Assembly (NCBI GenBank): GCA_020137815.1
Contig: CM035351.1
Coordinates: 4,825,792 to 4,889,791 of the forward strand
Reading direction: 5' to 3'
Length of the DNA stretch: 64,000 nucleotides
Origin: Hormiphora californensis
Lineage: Eukaryota; Ctenophora; Tentaculata; Cydippida; Pleurobrachiidae
Below, piece after piece: positions 41,258-52,304 of the stretch. Within the stretch, counting starts at the first letter, position 1. Each line of letters begins with the position of its first letter. Under the pieces are notes generated by a model. It was given only the letters and a program-made list of their open reading frames with translations. It was not told where the DNA came from and ran no database searches. A program made the position numbers and the translations under genes.

Positions 41258-42576
41258 GCGGATTCGATCGGCTAGGACATCATCCGCGTAGCAGTACGCG
41301 ACTTCATCCGCGGAACTACCTAGACTTGAGAAAAGTTGGCGGCTACCCTGACTCCAACACGGAGGGTGGTGAGTTTGACCCTAATACTATAACAACCGGC
41401 GTCATCTCGAGTCTTGACACTAATCAGAAGGTTAAATTGATTGCAGACATGGCTGGCCTTCTCTGGTTCCGAGCTCGACCCTTGTCAAAGGTAGCCAGGA
41501 GACAGTTCGAGTTAGAAGAGGCGAGACCTGCTGCAGTTGACGAGTCTAGAGAGAAAGTACAGAAACTAGTGGAACAGTTCAAGATCACCAGAAACCGTCT
41601 CGACACCGTCAAGGACGAGCTACTGGAACGTGACCGGAAAATGATCACCCTTCAAGAAGAGATTAGTGCACTGAAAGACTCGATCATCTCAATGAAGGAT
41701 TCCCAGCTAGAGAGTAGCATTAGTGCTGTCCAGACTGTTGTTAAAGAGGAAATGAGCAGCTATTCGTCCGTCCTTGAGACCGCTGCTACCACCATGAAGC
41801 AGAGCTGTGCATCTGCACTAGCTCCTACTAAGATCCGTGCTGCCCTGGCCAGCGCCACAGTTGACCGATCTGCCAATCTGATGGTCTATGGACTAGTTGA
41901 GAATGGCAATGGTAGTGACACCAGTAAGTTGAAAGAGTTGTTCCAGAATCTGGACGAGGCACCTGTTTTGTCGGAGGTCAGTAGATTGGGAAGGAGGAGT
42001 GATGAACGAATACGTCCTGTTCGGGTGGTACTGAGGAGCAGGGAGACAGCTAGGACTATTTTGGCCAAATCTGCTCAGCTGAGGGACTCAGAGACATTTC
42101 AATCAGTGTACATTTCTCCAGACAGAACTGTAGAGGAACGGACTGAGAGGAGGGATCTTGTTGCTAGGTTGAGAAAGAAGAGAGAGAAAGAGCCAGAAAA
42201 GATTTTTAGGATCAGGAGGGGGTCCGTTGTTGAGATCAGAGAGTGAGCGATCACATGTGAGGAGAGGAGAGATTGTTAGTGATTGTTCTTGTGCTCGGGT
42301 GAGTATTATGAGTTAGAGAAAGGTAGACTTGAGATTTGTTTATATCTATGATTATTACAATTACCTGTGTGAAACATTGTTCGGACACGGTGGGTACCAG
42401 GGTGGGGTAACATGGTAAACGCACACAAAAGACCTTACCCGTCTTCGTGTTATTAGCCTTGATGCGCCACCCTGTATCCCCACCCAGTTTTGTCCAGTGT
42501 GGCTGGTTTTCTTGACATTATATAATTTATTGCGGCACATGCCACTGCCAGCGGCAGTTTTGATTGATTGATTGAC
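41258..42576 (+). mobile_element. LINE-like element with ORF1 only and an ATTG-type tail
   Basis: Lies exactly between the two tandem copies of the repeat-family gene (homology stops near 41257 and resumes at 42577). It carries an ORF1-type coiled-coil protein and about 330 bp of 3' sequence ending TTGATTGATTGATTGAC, a short-unit tail as in CR1/L2-like LINEs. No endonuclease or reverse transcriptase is present. It resembles a half-LINE (HAL1-like), moved by another element's RT. Confidence 0.6.
41449..42246 (+). CDS. LINE ORF1-type coiled-coil / RRM-like protein, ~265 aa
   Basis: The frame is open from 41326, but the first in-frame ATG is 41449 (MAGLLWFRARPL). Residues ~15-110 form a heptad-rich coiled coil (VQKLVEQFKITRNRLDTVKD, LQEEISALKDSIISM). 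The C-terminal half (LMVYGLVENG.., VSRLGRRSDERIRPVRVVL, ISPDRTVEERTERRDLVARL) follows the pattern of the RRM-like domain plus CTD in ORF1 proteins of LINEs. Such proteins trimerise and bind element RNA. It is intact over its whole length. No zinc knuckle is seen. Confidence 0.65.
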   Translation: MAGLLWFRARPLSKVARRQFELEEARPAAVDESREKVQKLVEQFKITRNRLDTVKDELLERDRKMITLQEEISALKDSIISMKDSQLESSISAVQTVVKEEMSSYSSVLETAATTMKQSCASALAPTKIRAALASATVDRSANLMVYGLVENGNGSDTSKLKELFQNLDEAPVLSEVSRLGRRSDERIRPVRVVLRSRETARTILAKSAQLRDSETFQSVYISPDRTVEERTERRDLVARLRKKREKEPEKIFRIRRGSVVEIRE

Positions 42577-45236
42577 CTGTCGAGAGGGTCAATCAAGGGG
42601 TTAAGGCAAGCCTTCCGGTACTCTTCGAAGAGGGGTTCCGTATGGAAATCTCTCTTCAGCTGGCTCATCCTCTCCTTCATCTTCATAACACACCGTTCGC
42701 CAAGGCTGTCTTTTCTTGGACCGCCAATGATAATCTTCTCATTTCTCCTTGTATGGCCCTGATTAGGAACAAAGTGTTGAATCCCAATTACTTTTCGGTT
42801 TAAATAGACGTAAAACATGTTTAATTATAATGTTTTTGGTATCAGTTTTTGTAACTAATCGGTACATTTTCAGTTTTACCTCATGAATTCCGATAATGGC
42901 AGCATTTCAGGTTTCTTCATCAGGCCGAGGAGATTCGCTGCCCTTTCTTTTCTTGATAGATCATGGTAGTGGTCTTTACGCCCGTCTTAGCCACCTTGGC
43001 AAAGGTTCTTGCATCATTATTCATTAACGACTGCCGGGAGACAATTGCCTGTCTGACCACTCTCTTTACAATACCACCTACAGCTCCATCCACAACACCT
43101 TTTCCATGGGAAGTTGCGAAGAATTTCCAATCTTGTACTTTCCAACCAGTCCACGGAGGAACACCGCCCCCACAGCCATCACTCTATATCACATCGAGCT
43201 CTGAATCTGTAGGGTGGACAGAATAGATGGCACTGATGAATGCTGCTACTGTGTCCTTTCCTTTCTCCTCTGCATTGCTAGCGATGACAAAAGTTTTCAC
43301 CGCCCCCCTCAACATTATTATCCAACAATATTTGTTATCGTACAACGCGACTGTAAACAGTTGAAAATTGTGATAACTGGATTCAGATAGTAACAAATGT
43401 GAAACCTTAATCACAAGAAGGAATAATTGCTTAGTAGCTCACCTTCTCAACGTGTTTCCCGTAAACAGAGGGCTTGTCCAACTGTATTATTTTGGCAATG
43501 GCGTACAGAGGCTGGTCAGCTATTGCAACTGCAATTTGCCCAGGGTTCAAAAACCGGGTACCCGTTCTGAAAATAATTTTGTTGAAAAGTTGGGCAGCTT
43601 ATACTTTGGCCATCCAGAGTTTTGTCCCTTCAACAGCGATTTCAATCTACGAGGGAAAATGTAGGTCATGTGACATGGTATTCAGAGGAAGATCACGAAA
43701 ATATCAATTCATTACAGCTAGTTTTTCCTTTCTATAACCTACCAGATGTGAAGTATCCTCCGCCTCTTCAATTCTATGGTACTGCTGTGTAGGGAGGCGT
43801 GTCATAATGGTCCATAGGCCGATCTGGAAGTACCAAGTCAGACTGTCTTTTCACTGGCTTGTAGGGTACTTTAACTCTATCAGCCGGAACGAAATCTGTA
43901 AACATAGTACAACTTTGATTAAAATAAGATAGGAATGAACGTCGTAGTGTCGTGGTGATGTAGTATCCACACATGCAAATAGAGGGTGTTGCCAAGGAGG
44001 TGCCCTGGGAGGGTTATGGGAGGTTGCACGTGTGGGTTGGTGAAGCGGGTGGGAGGGGTGCTTTTGGGTGAGGGAGAGTGTGGGGATTCGGGTCAACGAG
44101 TGCTTTACTTCAACCGGATTACTTCATTTATACCTGCTGATGGGTGACTAGAGAAACTAATGGAGGTTCCATGGAATCCTTCCTTTGCTCGAGTAGAACT
44201 CCCATCTCTATCAAGGTTGTCCCACTGGCCAACAGTGAAAGCTCCAACAGGGCAGGTTAACGGGACCATCGCTTGGTCCAAATGGTACTGACGAATACAC
44301 ATATATCTGCATAACCGAACAGCAGCTCTCTGCACCGGTCGTAGCTTAGTGTCTGAGCCCTGAGGAATAATAAAACATTGTTGAGGAATAATAAAACATT
44401 GGCTTATGGTGAAAAAATATGCATATCGAAATGCAGATACATTCATAATAGGAAAGGACAAAAACGTACCAGTCCCATAGCACAGTCCCTGACTATCGCT
44501 GACTTGGAACCGCTCGAACTGTATAACTTGAGGGATCGGTACACAAGTATCCCTGTCTCCTTATGGGTGTCAATTCTGGTATGCCCCTGTATAGGATAAA
44601 AACAAACTTAATTAAATCAGCCTGTCCAAAAAAATTGTCAAAATATAGTCTGCATCTGGTTCACATTGTACTAAGTGAAGTAAAAAACGTCAAACATACC
44701 TTGGTACTCCGTGACTCCTTCTTTAAGTGGTTTTGGCACAGGATTTCACTCATACAGCGAACCTTGGTCTTCATTTGGTTTCCCTTGGCACCCCAGTGAC
44801 CGTAAAGAAGGTAGTCTACGCCATTATGCACTGATTCCGGAACCGGAGGTTGATCGAAAGGTTCTTCAACCTCGCATGGGGACTCTGTGATCCCCTTTCT
44901 CATTGTTTTCAGGGTCACAGTGTCACAAGCCGCAGTTCTCCTTGGCGTTGAAAAGATGCTTAGTGAAGATGGTGCCGGGCTGAAGGAGGGCGCTGTGCTG
45001 AGGGAGGGCGCTGGGCTACCAACCAATCGGGGCGTCGATGCCGCTGCTCCTACCTTCGCGTCCATGATAGATGACAGCTGTGTTATGTTGTAGGTGGGTC
45101 CTGCTTGCTCAGGGGGTGAGATGGTCTGGGAGGGTCCTGCTTGCTCAGGGGGTGAGATGGTCTGGGAGGGTCCTGGGCTCATGTCGGGCACAGAGCGAGG
45201 AGATTTAAATGGAGCTGGTGAGTCATGGGTCGTCAA
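42577..45236 (-). CDS. Repeat-associated multi-exon gene of unknown function, copy B
   Basis: Minus-strand exons with good splice sites: 45236?-44700 (Pro/Ser-rich, with two GPSQTISPPEQA repeats, then GVDYLLYGHWGAK), 44586-44470 (GHTRIDTHKETGILVYRSLK), 44359-44134 (KLRPVQRAAVRL.., WDNLDRDGSSTRAKEGFHGT), 43895-43774 (FVPADRVKVPYKPV), 43566-43443 (DQPLYAIAK exon), then open pieces 43414-43184 and 42818-42568. The start is unclear: the first in-frame ATG is at 45182. Compared with copy A, the DQPLYAIAK exon lacks 29 bp and a ~280-bp block is missing upstream of it, so its 3' part is probably broken. It belongs to an uncharacterised, repeat-like invertebrate family; I cannot assign an activity. 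Confidence 0.5.
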
Positions 45237-45336
45237 CTTTTGAATCCCCTTTCTACAAAACTTGTGATTACAGAGGTCATTGGTGGCGATAAAATCTCGT
45301 AGTTATTCGACAGATACCTCTTCTACAGAGATGGGA

Positions 45337-46420
45337 CTAGACCTCATCCTGAGCTTCACGCGAATAGGCCTGTGCAAAATCTATCTGAATCACCCGCTTC
45401 TTTCCAGCACTTGTCAGAAGTTTGTCTTCCACAAATGCTACCTCCTGGATCCGCTTTATCCGAACGTGATTGATAAAGGACGAGCAGGCTTCCTTGGCCA
45501 TGGAGAGTACTTGGGAAACTGTATTCTCTTCCTCAGTGAGAGTTAACCTTTTCTCCACCTCAATCCACTGCCTTGTACATCTGACCGTCAGTCCTTTTAA
45601 ACTCAGGCCAAGTCCGAAGGGCTTCTGGCTTACAATTTGGGCACGTACCTCGCCAACATAGCCCATGGAAGTTATCTGGTCTGCACAGGAGCCTGCCAAC
45701 AAAACTCTCTGGGTCTATTATATGTACCGTTTTGAGAAGAAAATAGAAGTTCTCGTGGATCCTACATTTACACGAGTCGAACTTGGCATGACCCTCAAGA
45801 AACACGTGCTTCGGCCTCAGATCACAAAACTTGGAGAGGGACATCTTTAACCCGGGATTCTCCGCCAAAAACATCTGATGCGCTGTCCGGAGAGTGGTTG
45901 TGAGGTACATCCGGCTGACCCTGATGTTCGGCTTTCCTTCCTGCCGTACCGTCACCATGTAGTTCCGTCCAAAACCGGGGCAGGTGTAGGAGATATCGCT
46001 CCTCGTGAAAAACCTTCTAGCAAGCTCGTCACCTGGTGCATTGGATGATCCGGAGGAAGTGAAGTTGGGCTAGGTTGCAAGGTGTCTTGGTTTTACCAAC
46101 CGCATTCCTGCCTTTTGGGCTACCAGTTCCAAGGCCCTCTGAAGTTTCCTTGGAGGTTTGGGGAGAGTGTTCACACTGTTCAGAGTTCTCTTGACCACTT
46201 TCCCCTCATCCTGAGTCCTGAGGAAAGGACCGGACTTCGTCTTAATTCTGCTCTTGATCATATCCAATCTCTTTTTGAAAAGGAACCTCTTCTTCGAGCG
46301 GTTGGTCAGGTTTTGGCTGGCAGTCCTCTTCCACTCATTCTCCCTCCTATTGTGTTCAACATCGCCCAGTTGCTGCCGTAACGTCTCTCTAGTCTCTGTA
46401 GGCTTTGCACCGCTCTGCAT
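45337..46420 (-). pseudogene. Transposase-like ORF of an uncharacterised family (stop and frameshift)
   Basis: Reading minus from 46420: a basic N-terminus (RSKKRFLFKKRLDMIKSRIK), an in-frame TAG at 46072, then ELARRFFTRSDISYTCPGFG, SLSKFCDLRPKHVFLEG, CKCRIHENFYFLL and CRPDNFHGLCWRGTCPNC (paired Cys/His, zinc-binding type). After a one-base frame change near 45575 it continues HVRIKRIQEVAF and RVIQIDFAQAYSREAQDEV, then stops. The last motif looks like the first catalytic strand of an RNase-H-fold DDE transposase (QVDFAEN..QDEIQ in relatives I recall). It lies about 100 bp upstream of copy B on the same strand. The family is recognised only loosely. Confidence 0.55.
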
Positions 46421-47307
46421 TCGTTAGTGTACTAGACTAACTTGGTGCTGGAGGAGGAACAGGGGCCGGAGTGTGAATAGGTACAGTGATTGATCGGGGT
46501 GTAGCAGCAGTGCCAGTACCATGGACGATCATGTGACTATGGCTATTGAAAAAACAGGTGTTAGAATTGAACAGTTAAACCATAAAATCATGTTACAATT
46601 CCAGGGTATGAATTGAGCCGTCGAAGTATGTACAGCTTTATTTAGAGGTGGTTAGATCGAGCCGTCCAAGACAGTCCGCAGAGACAAAAAATTACAAAAA
46701 ATGAGTATTGAATACTGGTTCAAAAAAGGGTAGTTCGAAAAAAATAAAAATCTAAATTTTGCATCTTTTGGATCAAAAAGGTTGATTTTTACTATACTAC
46801 TAGCTGAGTACGGCTGTACAAAAAATAAGTCCAAAAAAGCAAAAAAATGCCCTAAAATTGAATTCTGCTGTTTCTCCGACATGTTTCTCTGACCAGAGGC
46901 CAGAGCCCAAGTTGCGCAACTTTAATTACCGCTCACGCCTCACACACACAAAAGTTTCTCCAGATTTCAAACAAATAGACAGTTATCTATCGGGTGGTGC
47001 AAAGATATTTATATATATTATCGAAGTTTTAAAAAAGTTGGGGAAATCATAAATGTGGTTCCGACCAGCCTCTTTCAGAGCCTATATCTTCGTCATTTTT
47101 CATCCAAATGTGGTAAATCACGTATAGAAAGATGGAGATCATTTTGAACTAGCATGTAGAAGCTTTAAAATGGCTGTAAGGCCTTTTGTTTAAAAACTGT
47201 AGCGATTCCACGCACAAAATGTGGTTCCGACTTATGCGTGGAATGTATCGAAATTTCGGGGGTCAAAATAACTGACTAACTGCAGCTTTACCAAAATCAA
47301 CTTGAAG
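46421..47307. other. Intergenic region 5' of the second H2B, no histone promoter
   Basis: AT-rich, non-coding. AATGTGGTTCCGAC occurs at about 47051 and 47218 as a direct repeat. No CCAAT cluster or TATA box like that at 31991-32370 is present before the H2B start. The sequence immediately 5' of the ATG is unrelated to the first H2B copy. Confidence 0.5.
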
Positions 47308-47622
47308 ATGCCCCCTATTTCTGGAAAGAAAGCCGAGAAGAAGGCTTACTCCATCTACATCTACAAGGTCCTCAAGCAGGTCCACCCTGACACTGGTGTC
47401 AGCTCCAAGGCCATGTCCATCATGAACTCTTTCGTCAACGACATCTTTGAGAGGATCGCCGGAGAGGCCTCTCGACTGAGACACTACAACAAGCGAAAGA
47501 CCATCTCTTCTAGAGAGGTCCAGACCGCCGTTAGGCTGCTTTTGTCTGGTAAACTCGCCAAACACGCAGTCTCCGAGGGCACTAAGGCTGTGACCAAGTA
47601 CACCTCCTCTACCTCCAAGTAA
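47308..47622 (+). CDS. Histone H2B second copy lacking 20 tail residues (104 aa)
   Basis: Starting at the ATG of [13 protein letters not shown] the frame jumps directly to [11 protein letters not shown]. Relative to the first H2B it has an exact in-frame 60-bp deletion removing [20 protein letters not shown], the basic segment that contacts DNA between gyres. The fold domain is complete with a few changes (V4[21 protein letters not shown]). The 3' UTR is interrupted by a 107-bp insertion and the stem-loop has lost one pair. The frame is intact, but the missing promoter and damaged 3' end argue for a recently retired copy. A tail-less variant is the alternative. Confidence 0.8.
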   Translation: MPPISGKKAEKKAYSIYIYKVLKQVHPDTGVSSKAMSIMNSFVNDIFERIAGEASRLRHYNKRKTISSREVQTAVRLLLSGKLAKHAVSEGTKAVTKYTSSTSK

Positions 47623-47640
47623 TCTGGAGATGATCCCGTC

Positions 47641-47747
47641 TTGCCTATCAGGCGTCAGCTCTCACACCGGGCCGAAGGCGAAGGCCCGGTGTTAGCTTAC
47701 GCGAGCCGAATAGACAGACTGAATAGACAGACTGCGTAGCATGGTAA
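47641..47747. mobile_element. 107-bp insertion with exact 8-bp TSD in the H2B 3' UTR
   Basis: ATCCCGTC at 47633-47640 and 47748-47755 flanks 107 bp that are absent from the first H2B copy, where GATCCCGTCGTGTTT is continuous. Termini are TTGCC and GGTAA (imperfect inverted). It contains a perfect hairpin CACCGGGCC..GGCCCGGTG (47665-47691) and two AATAGACAGACTG repeats. The empty site in the paralogue makes the insertion call strong. Confidence 0.85.
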
Positions 47748-47768
47748 ATCCCGTCGTGTTTCGTCAAA

Positions 47769-47791
47769 AAAGCTTTTTTCAAAGCCACCCA
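47769..47791 (+). terminator. Weakened histone 3' stem-loop of second H2B
   Basis: AAGCTTTTTTCAAAGCCACCCA: compared with the first H2B the 5' G of the stem is A, so one of six pairs is lost. The ACCCA tail is kept. The insertion pushes it to about 147 bp from the stop, farther than is usual for histone genes. Confidence 0.75.
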
Positions 47792-47981
47792 AATTTAAAA
47801 AAGAAACTGGTTCTACGATGTAACCGCATATATAATGATTTACAACAGTTCTTCTTAGTTTGGCTTGTAAGCACTCACTATTATAGAGCTATTATATGTT
47901 CATTTGGGCCCCGTTTATTCTTGGTGATGACATTCGGCTTCGTTTAGGGTGGCTGAGCTGCGTCACCAACGTTTAAAGTCC

Positions 47982-48201
47982 AATTTTTTATTTAAGCGAT
48001 AGGCCGCCGTGCATCAAAATGCAGCGCTTCAAATCAATTTCCGGTTCCTGATAAGCTAGCGACTTTTCTTGGTGCCATTGGAAAGATAAAATTTTTATCT
48101 TTCCAATGCAACTGGAACCGGAGATATGACCCATCAGGAACCGGAGATATGACCAATTAACCAATTGTGTGCGCGGCAGCCTGTCGCTTAAATAAAAAAT
48201 T
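47982..48201. mobile_element. ~220-bp MITE-like inverted repeat
   Basis: AATTTTTTATTTAAGCGA on the left is matched by TCGCTTAAATAAAAAATT on the right. Inside, AACCGGAGATATGACC occurs twice and a GGAAAGATAAAATTTTTATC hairpin sits mid-element. TCACCAACGTTTA occurs on both sides (47963-47975 and 48211-48223), a few bases outside the TIRs, possibly a target duplication with degraded ends. Confidence 0.7.
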
Positions 48202-48941
48202 CGACTATATTCACCAACGTTTATTCATAAATGTTTCGGTACTGGCTGATAGCTCAATATTAACATGGCACGCATATATATATCTATATATCTATATATA
48301 GATTATAGATATAGAAATAGAATGAGCTACTGCTTTTGATGGAAGCTGGACGTTCAATCCAATAATACTGATCACATAGATCTGAATATTACCACTGCAC
48401 AGGCCCAGCTTCTTCAGTCAAGCGTGGTAGTCTTTTCCCACATACACTGAATGATATTAATTCGCATGTTCCAATTGCATACTTTATAGTTTTCTCTTTA
48501 CGTCTCTCATAATAAGAGTCTCATTATATAGTCAATTATGCCAGCCATTATTGTTTATGACTTTCAACGCGACCACGTACAGACTTCTTTTTTTAATTAC
48601 ATATAAGCCAAATATTGTTAGCCAAATGCCATATTTCTAAGAAAGAACAGAGATCATGGCTGGAATAGACGAACAATCGCCATAATATGTCATACGAACG
48701 CAATAAACTTCTGTAGTGCGATTTGTCCCACGTCCCACTTATTATCATGTCAAGTGGGCCAACTTCAAAATTCCTAATAATAATAACCCCTACTAGAACT
48801 AAAAGGAACCACAAAGCATTCCTTTCTCCAAGATATTCCGGGTACTCATTTACTAGCTAACATTATGGGCACTAACCAGGTTGTTAGTTAGTAATTGAGT
48901 GGTACGTGGTGGGAATAGATGTTGGTATGTGACTTAGTATA

Positions 48942-49544
48942 GAGGCTACAACAAAACGAAGAGCTTGAGCACCGTACCATTGTTCCCATGGTAACGAAAG
49001 AGGGGTCTACAGGATAATGAGGTGATGATAATCACCGCGGTGCTCAAGCTCCCATGATCTGAATGAGGGTCTTTCTGTTATACACTACCATTGATATGGC
49101 TTCATTAAGAGTTCCTGTCAGTGGTTCAAACGGTGTCATGTGACATTCAATGTGACCCGTTTTCAACCAATAGGGGGTGGAGATGTGAAGTGTGAATGTA
49201 ATGTGGAATGGGGGGGGGGGGTGCGGAGGTTTGGGAATCGATGAGATCTCTTGGGTCATCTAAAAGTTAAAACTTCGAACAAATGTGAGAATAATAATAA
49301 ATAAAGAAACAAATTGGAATAAAATCATGTACTTTGCTTTCGTGAATCCGAAATTGAATAATTGCTGATGGAACCCTGCTAGAGAAAGAAGAATTGACTC
49401 TCTCCCTCTCAAAATCTCACACATTCTCCCCTGATGATGAAAAACAAGTCCAGCAGGAACATTTACGGGTCCATTCTAAAGTGGATTCCAAGCTAATTCA
49501 GCTAAACCTGGTCACATGTACTCACAGGTAGAGCGAGAGAGAGC

Positions 49545-49607
<63 letters not shown>

Positions 49608-50255
49608 AGACAGAAAGAGACAGAGAAAGACAGAGACAGAGACAGACAGAGACAGAGACAGAGAGGGAGAAAGGGTACCTGTGAGTACCTGTGACCAGGT
49701 TTAGCTGAATTAGCTTGGAATCCACTTGAGAATGGACCCGTAGAAATGTTGCTGCTTGTTTTTCATCATCGGGGGAGAATGTGTGAGATTGTGAGAGGGA
49801 GAGAGTCAATTCTTCTATCTCTAGCAGGGTTCTAACAGCAATTATTCAATTTCGGATTTACGAAAGCAAAGTAGGTACATGATTTTATTCCAATTTGTTT
49901 CTTTACTTTTTATTCTCACATTTGTTCGAAGTTTTAGATGACCCAAGAGATCTCATCAATTCCCAAACCTCCGCCCCCCCCCCCCCCCATTCCACATTAC
50001 ATTCACACTTCACATCTCCACCCCTATTGGTTGAAAACAGGTCACATTGAATGTCACATGACACCGTTTGAACCACTGACAGGAACTCTAAATGAAGCCA
50101 TATCAATGATAGTGTATAACAGAAAGACCCTCATTCAGATCATGGGAGCTTGAGCACCGCGGTGATTATCATCACCTCATTATCCTGTAGACCCCTCTTT
50201 CGTTACCATGGGAACAATGGTACGGTGCTCAAGCTCTTGATTTTGTTGTAGCCTC
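48942..50255. mobile_element. 1.31-kb inverted-repeat element with TA target duplication
   Basis: TA (48940-48941) then GAGGCTACAACAAAA.., ending ..TTTTGTTGTAGCCTC then TA (50256-50257). The arms are about 600 bp and carry near-identical mirrored 71-aa frames (49259-49044 minus and 49938-50153 plus) that are not a known protein. Each arm also contains its own internal inversion (GAGCTTGAGCACCG and CGGTGCTCAAGCTC). The centre is a (GA/GACA)n microsatellite (49535-49665). TA duplication fits Tc1/mariner mobilisation. Confidence 0.85.
49535..49665. repeat. (GA)n/(GACAGA)n at the centre of the inverted repeat
   Basis: About 130 bp of GA with GACAGA variants forming the loop of the 1.31-kb foldback. 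CCTGTGAGTACCTGTGACC flanks it in inverted copies. Confidence 0.9.
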
Positions 50256-50257
50256 TA

Positions 50258-52304
50258 TTATACAGGATATTACCAAATATAGGTATGTGTTTTCTGTGTC
50301 TCCAACATCTGCATCATGACCACCTAGCCTGAGTACGTGTTAACATCTCAATCAGATTAGGTACTTTTTAGTATCTTTCTGAACCTGCCTGTTCAACTGC
50401 AAGAAATGAAAGCTTTAGAAGGGTTTATACTTTATAATTGAAAATACGTATTACAACTTGGTACGCCTATTTTTGTGCACTCTCGAAAAAACCTGTCTGG
50501 CGGTGCTAACTTGCTTGCCCCCTCTCTCCGCGTTTAAACAAGTGCCAACCACGCTTTGATTCCACTCATTATATTTCGGTGCCGACTGCCGCTAGACAGC
50601 AAAAATCCGTTTGGAATTATGTTGCATTGGACTCTATTGGACCCGGTAAATTGGCGTAAAATACTTTTATTGACAGTGTTAATTTCCTATATCGGGGGAA
50701 TTTTATCCTCCCGGTTAATCGGGGCCCAGAAAATCAGGTTGTACAGTTAAATTACACTGTTGTTTAATATAACTATCCTCCTAGCTATGTTTATATTAAG
50801 TCATAGTATGATTCATAAAATGGCTCGTAGTATGACTCATACGTTATAAAATAGGTTCACTATGGGTTCTTGATTACATAATAACCTTCAACTATAATTA
50901 TCATGGCGTTAGGATTAATTAATCCGATTAAACCCTCACTCCTTGACTCCAGGCGAACGAAATATATAAATGAGCAAGAGCCATTATAACTTTTCTTTGT
51001 TTTGATCAACATGAAAAGTTCCCCTGGCCCTGGCCTTAGTATAATATAACTCGCTTTAATTTTGTTTAGTTCAATCCAGAACTGTGGCCCCTGCAGGGCC
51101 CTGCCTTATTATGTTCTAAGTTCTAACCCTCCTTTACAATTTTGTCGTCGCGGGGTGGTCTTGTGTTTTCCAAGAATTTCCTTGTGTCTAAATTTAAAAA
51201 GAGGCTCAAATGCGACCTTGTAATATCTTGTTACTTCCGTAACCCTCGCTTCGCGTAATCTGACAAGTAATATCAGTAACTGGCAGCTGCAGGCTAATGA
51301 ACACAATTTAATATTATTCTGCTTCGCTGTTATATGAATCATGCATATAATTGCAGTTGTACAAGGCACTGTATGTGTCTAATAATGATGCTAAAGACTG
51401 TAACGACAAGCCACGGGTCCACTACACAGCTGCTTTCCGTCAACATCATCAATATTTAACGCAGCCACGCTGCATGCGAACTATAGCAAGCGTAAAGTTG
51501 TAAGAACATTGACCTGACAGAGCAGCGTTGAAATTTGACATAAATGCCCCACGTGCCGAGTGATGTCTCCATAGACACCACGGCCATAATCACTTCGGTG
51601 TGAATATTACATAGCTCTATGTAGTGGTCATGACCACGGCTTTGTTGCCTAATATAATAATTGATAAACTCCATACCCCAGACTTGAGATAATAATATTA
51701 TTATTAATATTCGACTAGGGAGTATATTGAGCAAGCTGTAATATGTAATGTGACAATGACATGTTGTGTCTCCGATTCTATACTTTATCAACGTTATGAT
51801 AAATGCACACTTGCCACACGGTATTTTCTAAGCTGGTTGGCTGTTTTTCTGTTAGTGCCGACTGCCGACTTAGTACCACCAGTCTGTCTCCAAGTTTAGT
51901 GTTTACAATATCTATAACAGCTCTTCTTCTTCTTCTAGAAGGTACCGATCCTAATTCTCTCTCTATTCTCTGTGCCTAAACCCCTTTCAGGCCAATGCTC
52001 TGACCACAGTTCTCACTTCTCACCCGCTCCGTGAGAATAGGGTCAATGCTCTGACCACAGTTCTCACGCGCTCCGTGATAATAGGGTCAGGCCAATGCTC
52101 TGACAGAGATAAACCGGCCAGGCAGTGCCTGGGATAAACCCACAAGAAACTTTATTTATCCCATTATCTATCCCACAAGAAACTATCTATCGCAGCTCAA
52201 GTGCACGTGTCTATAACGAGTATGATTATAATAGGTCGCCCTGTGTCCTTACATACGTCCTCACGTACATCACGTTCGCTAACTGCATGTGAAAAATATT
52301 CACT
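50258..52304. other. Intergenic region with a decayed pogo-like MITE, no gene
   Basis: 50675-50755 shares TTAATTTCCTATATCGGGGG with the MITE at 36331 and has further CCCGGT/AATCGGGG remnants, so it is an eroded relative. 51970-52100 has GGCCAATGCTCTGACCACAG repeated three times with spacers. No exon is recognised. Confidence 0.5.
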
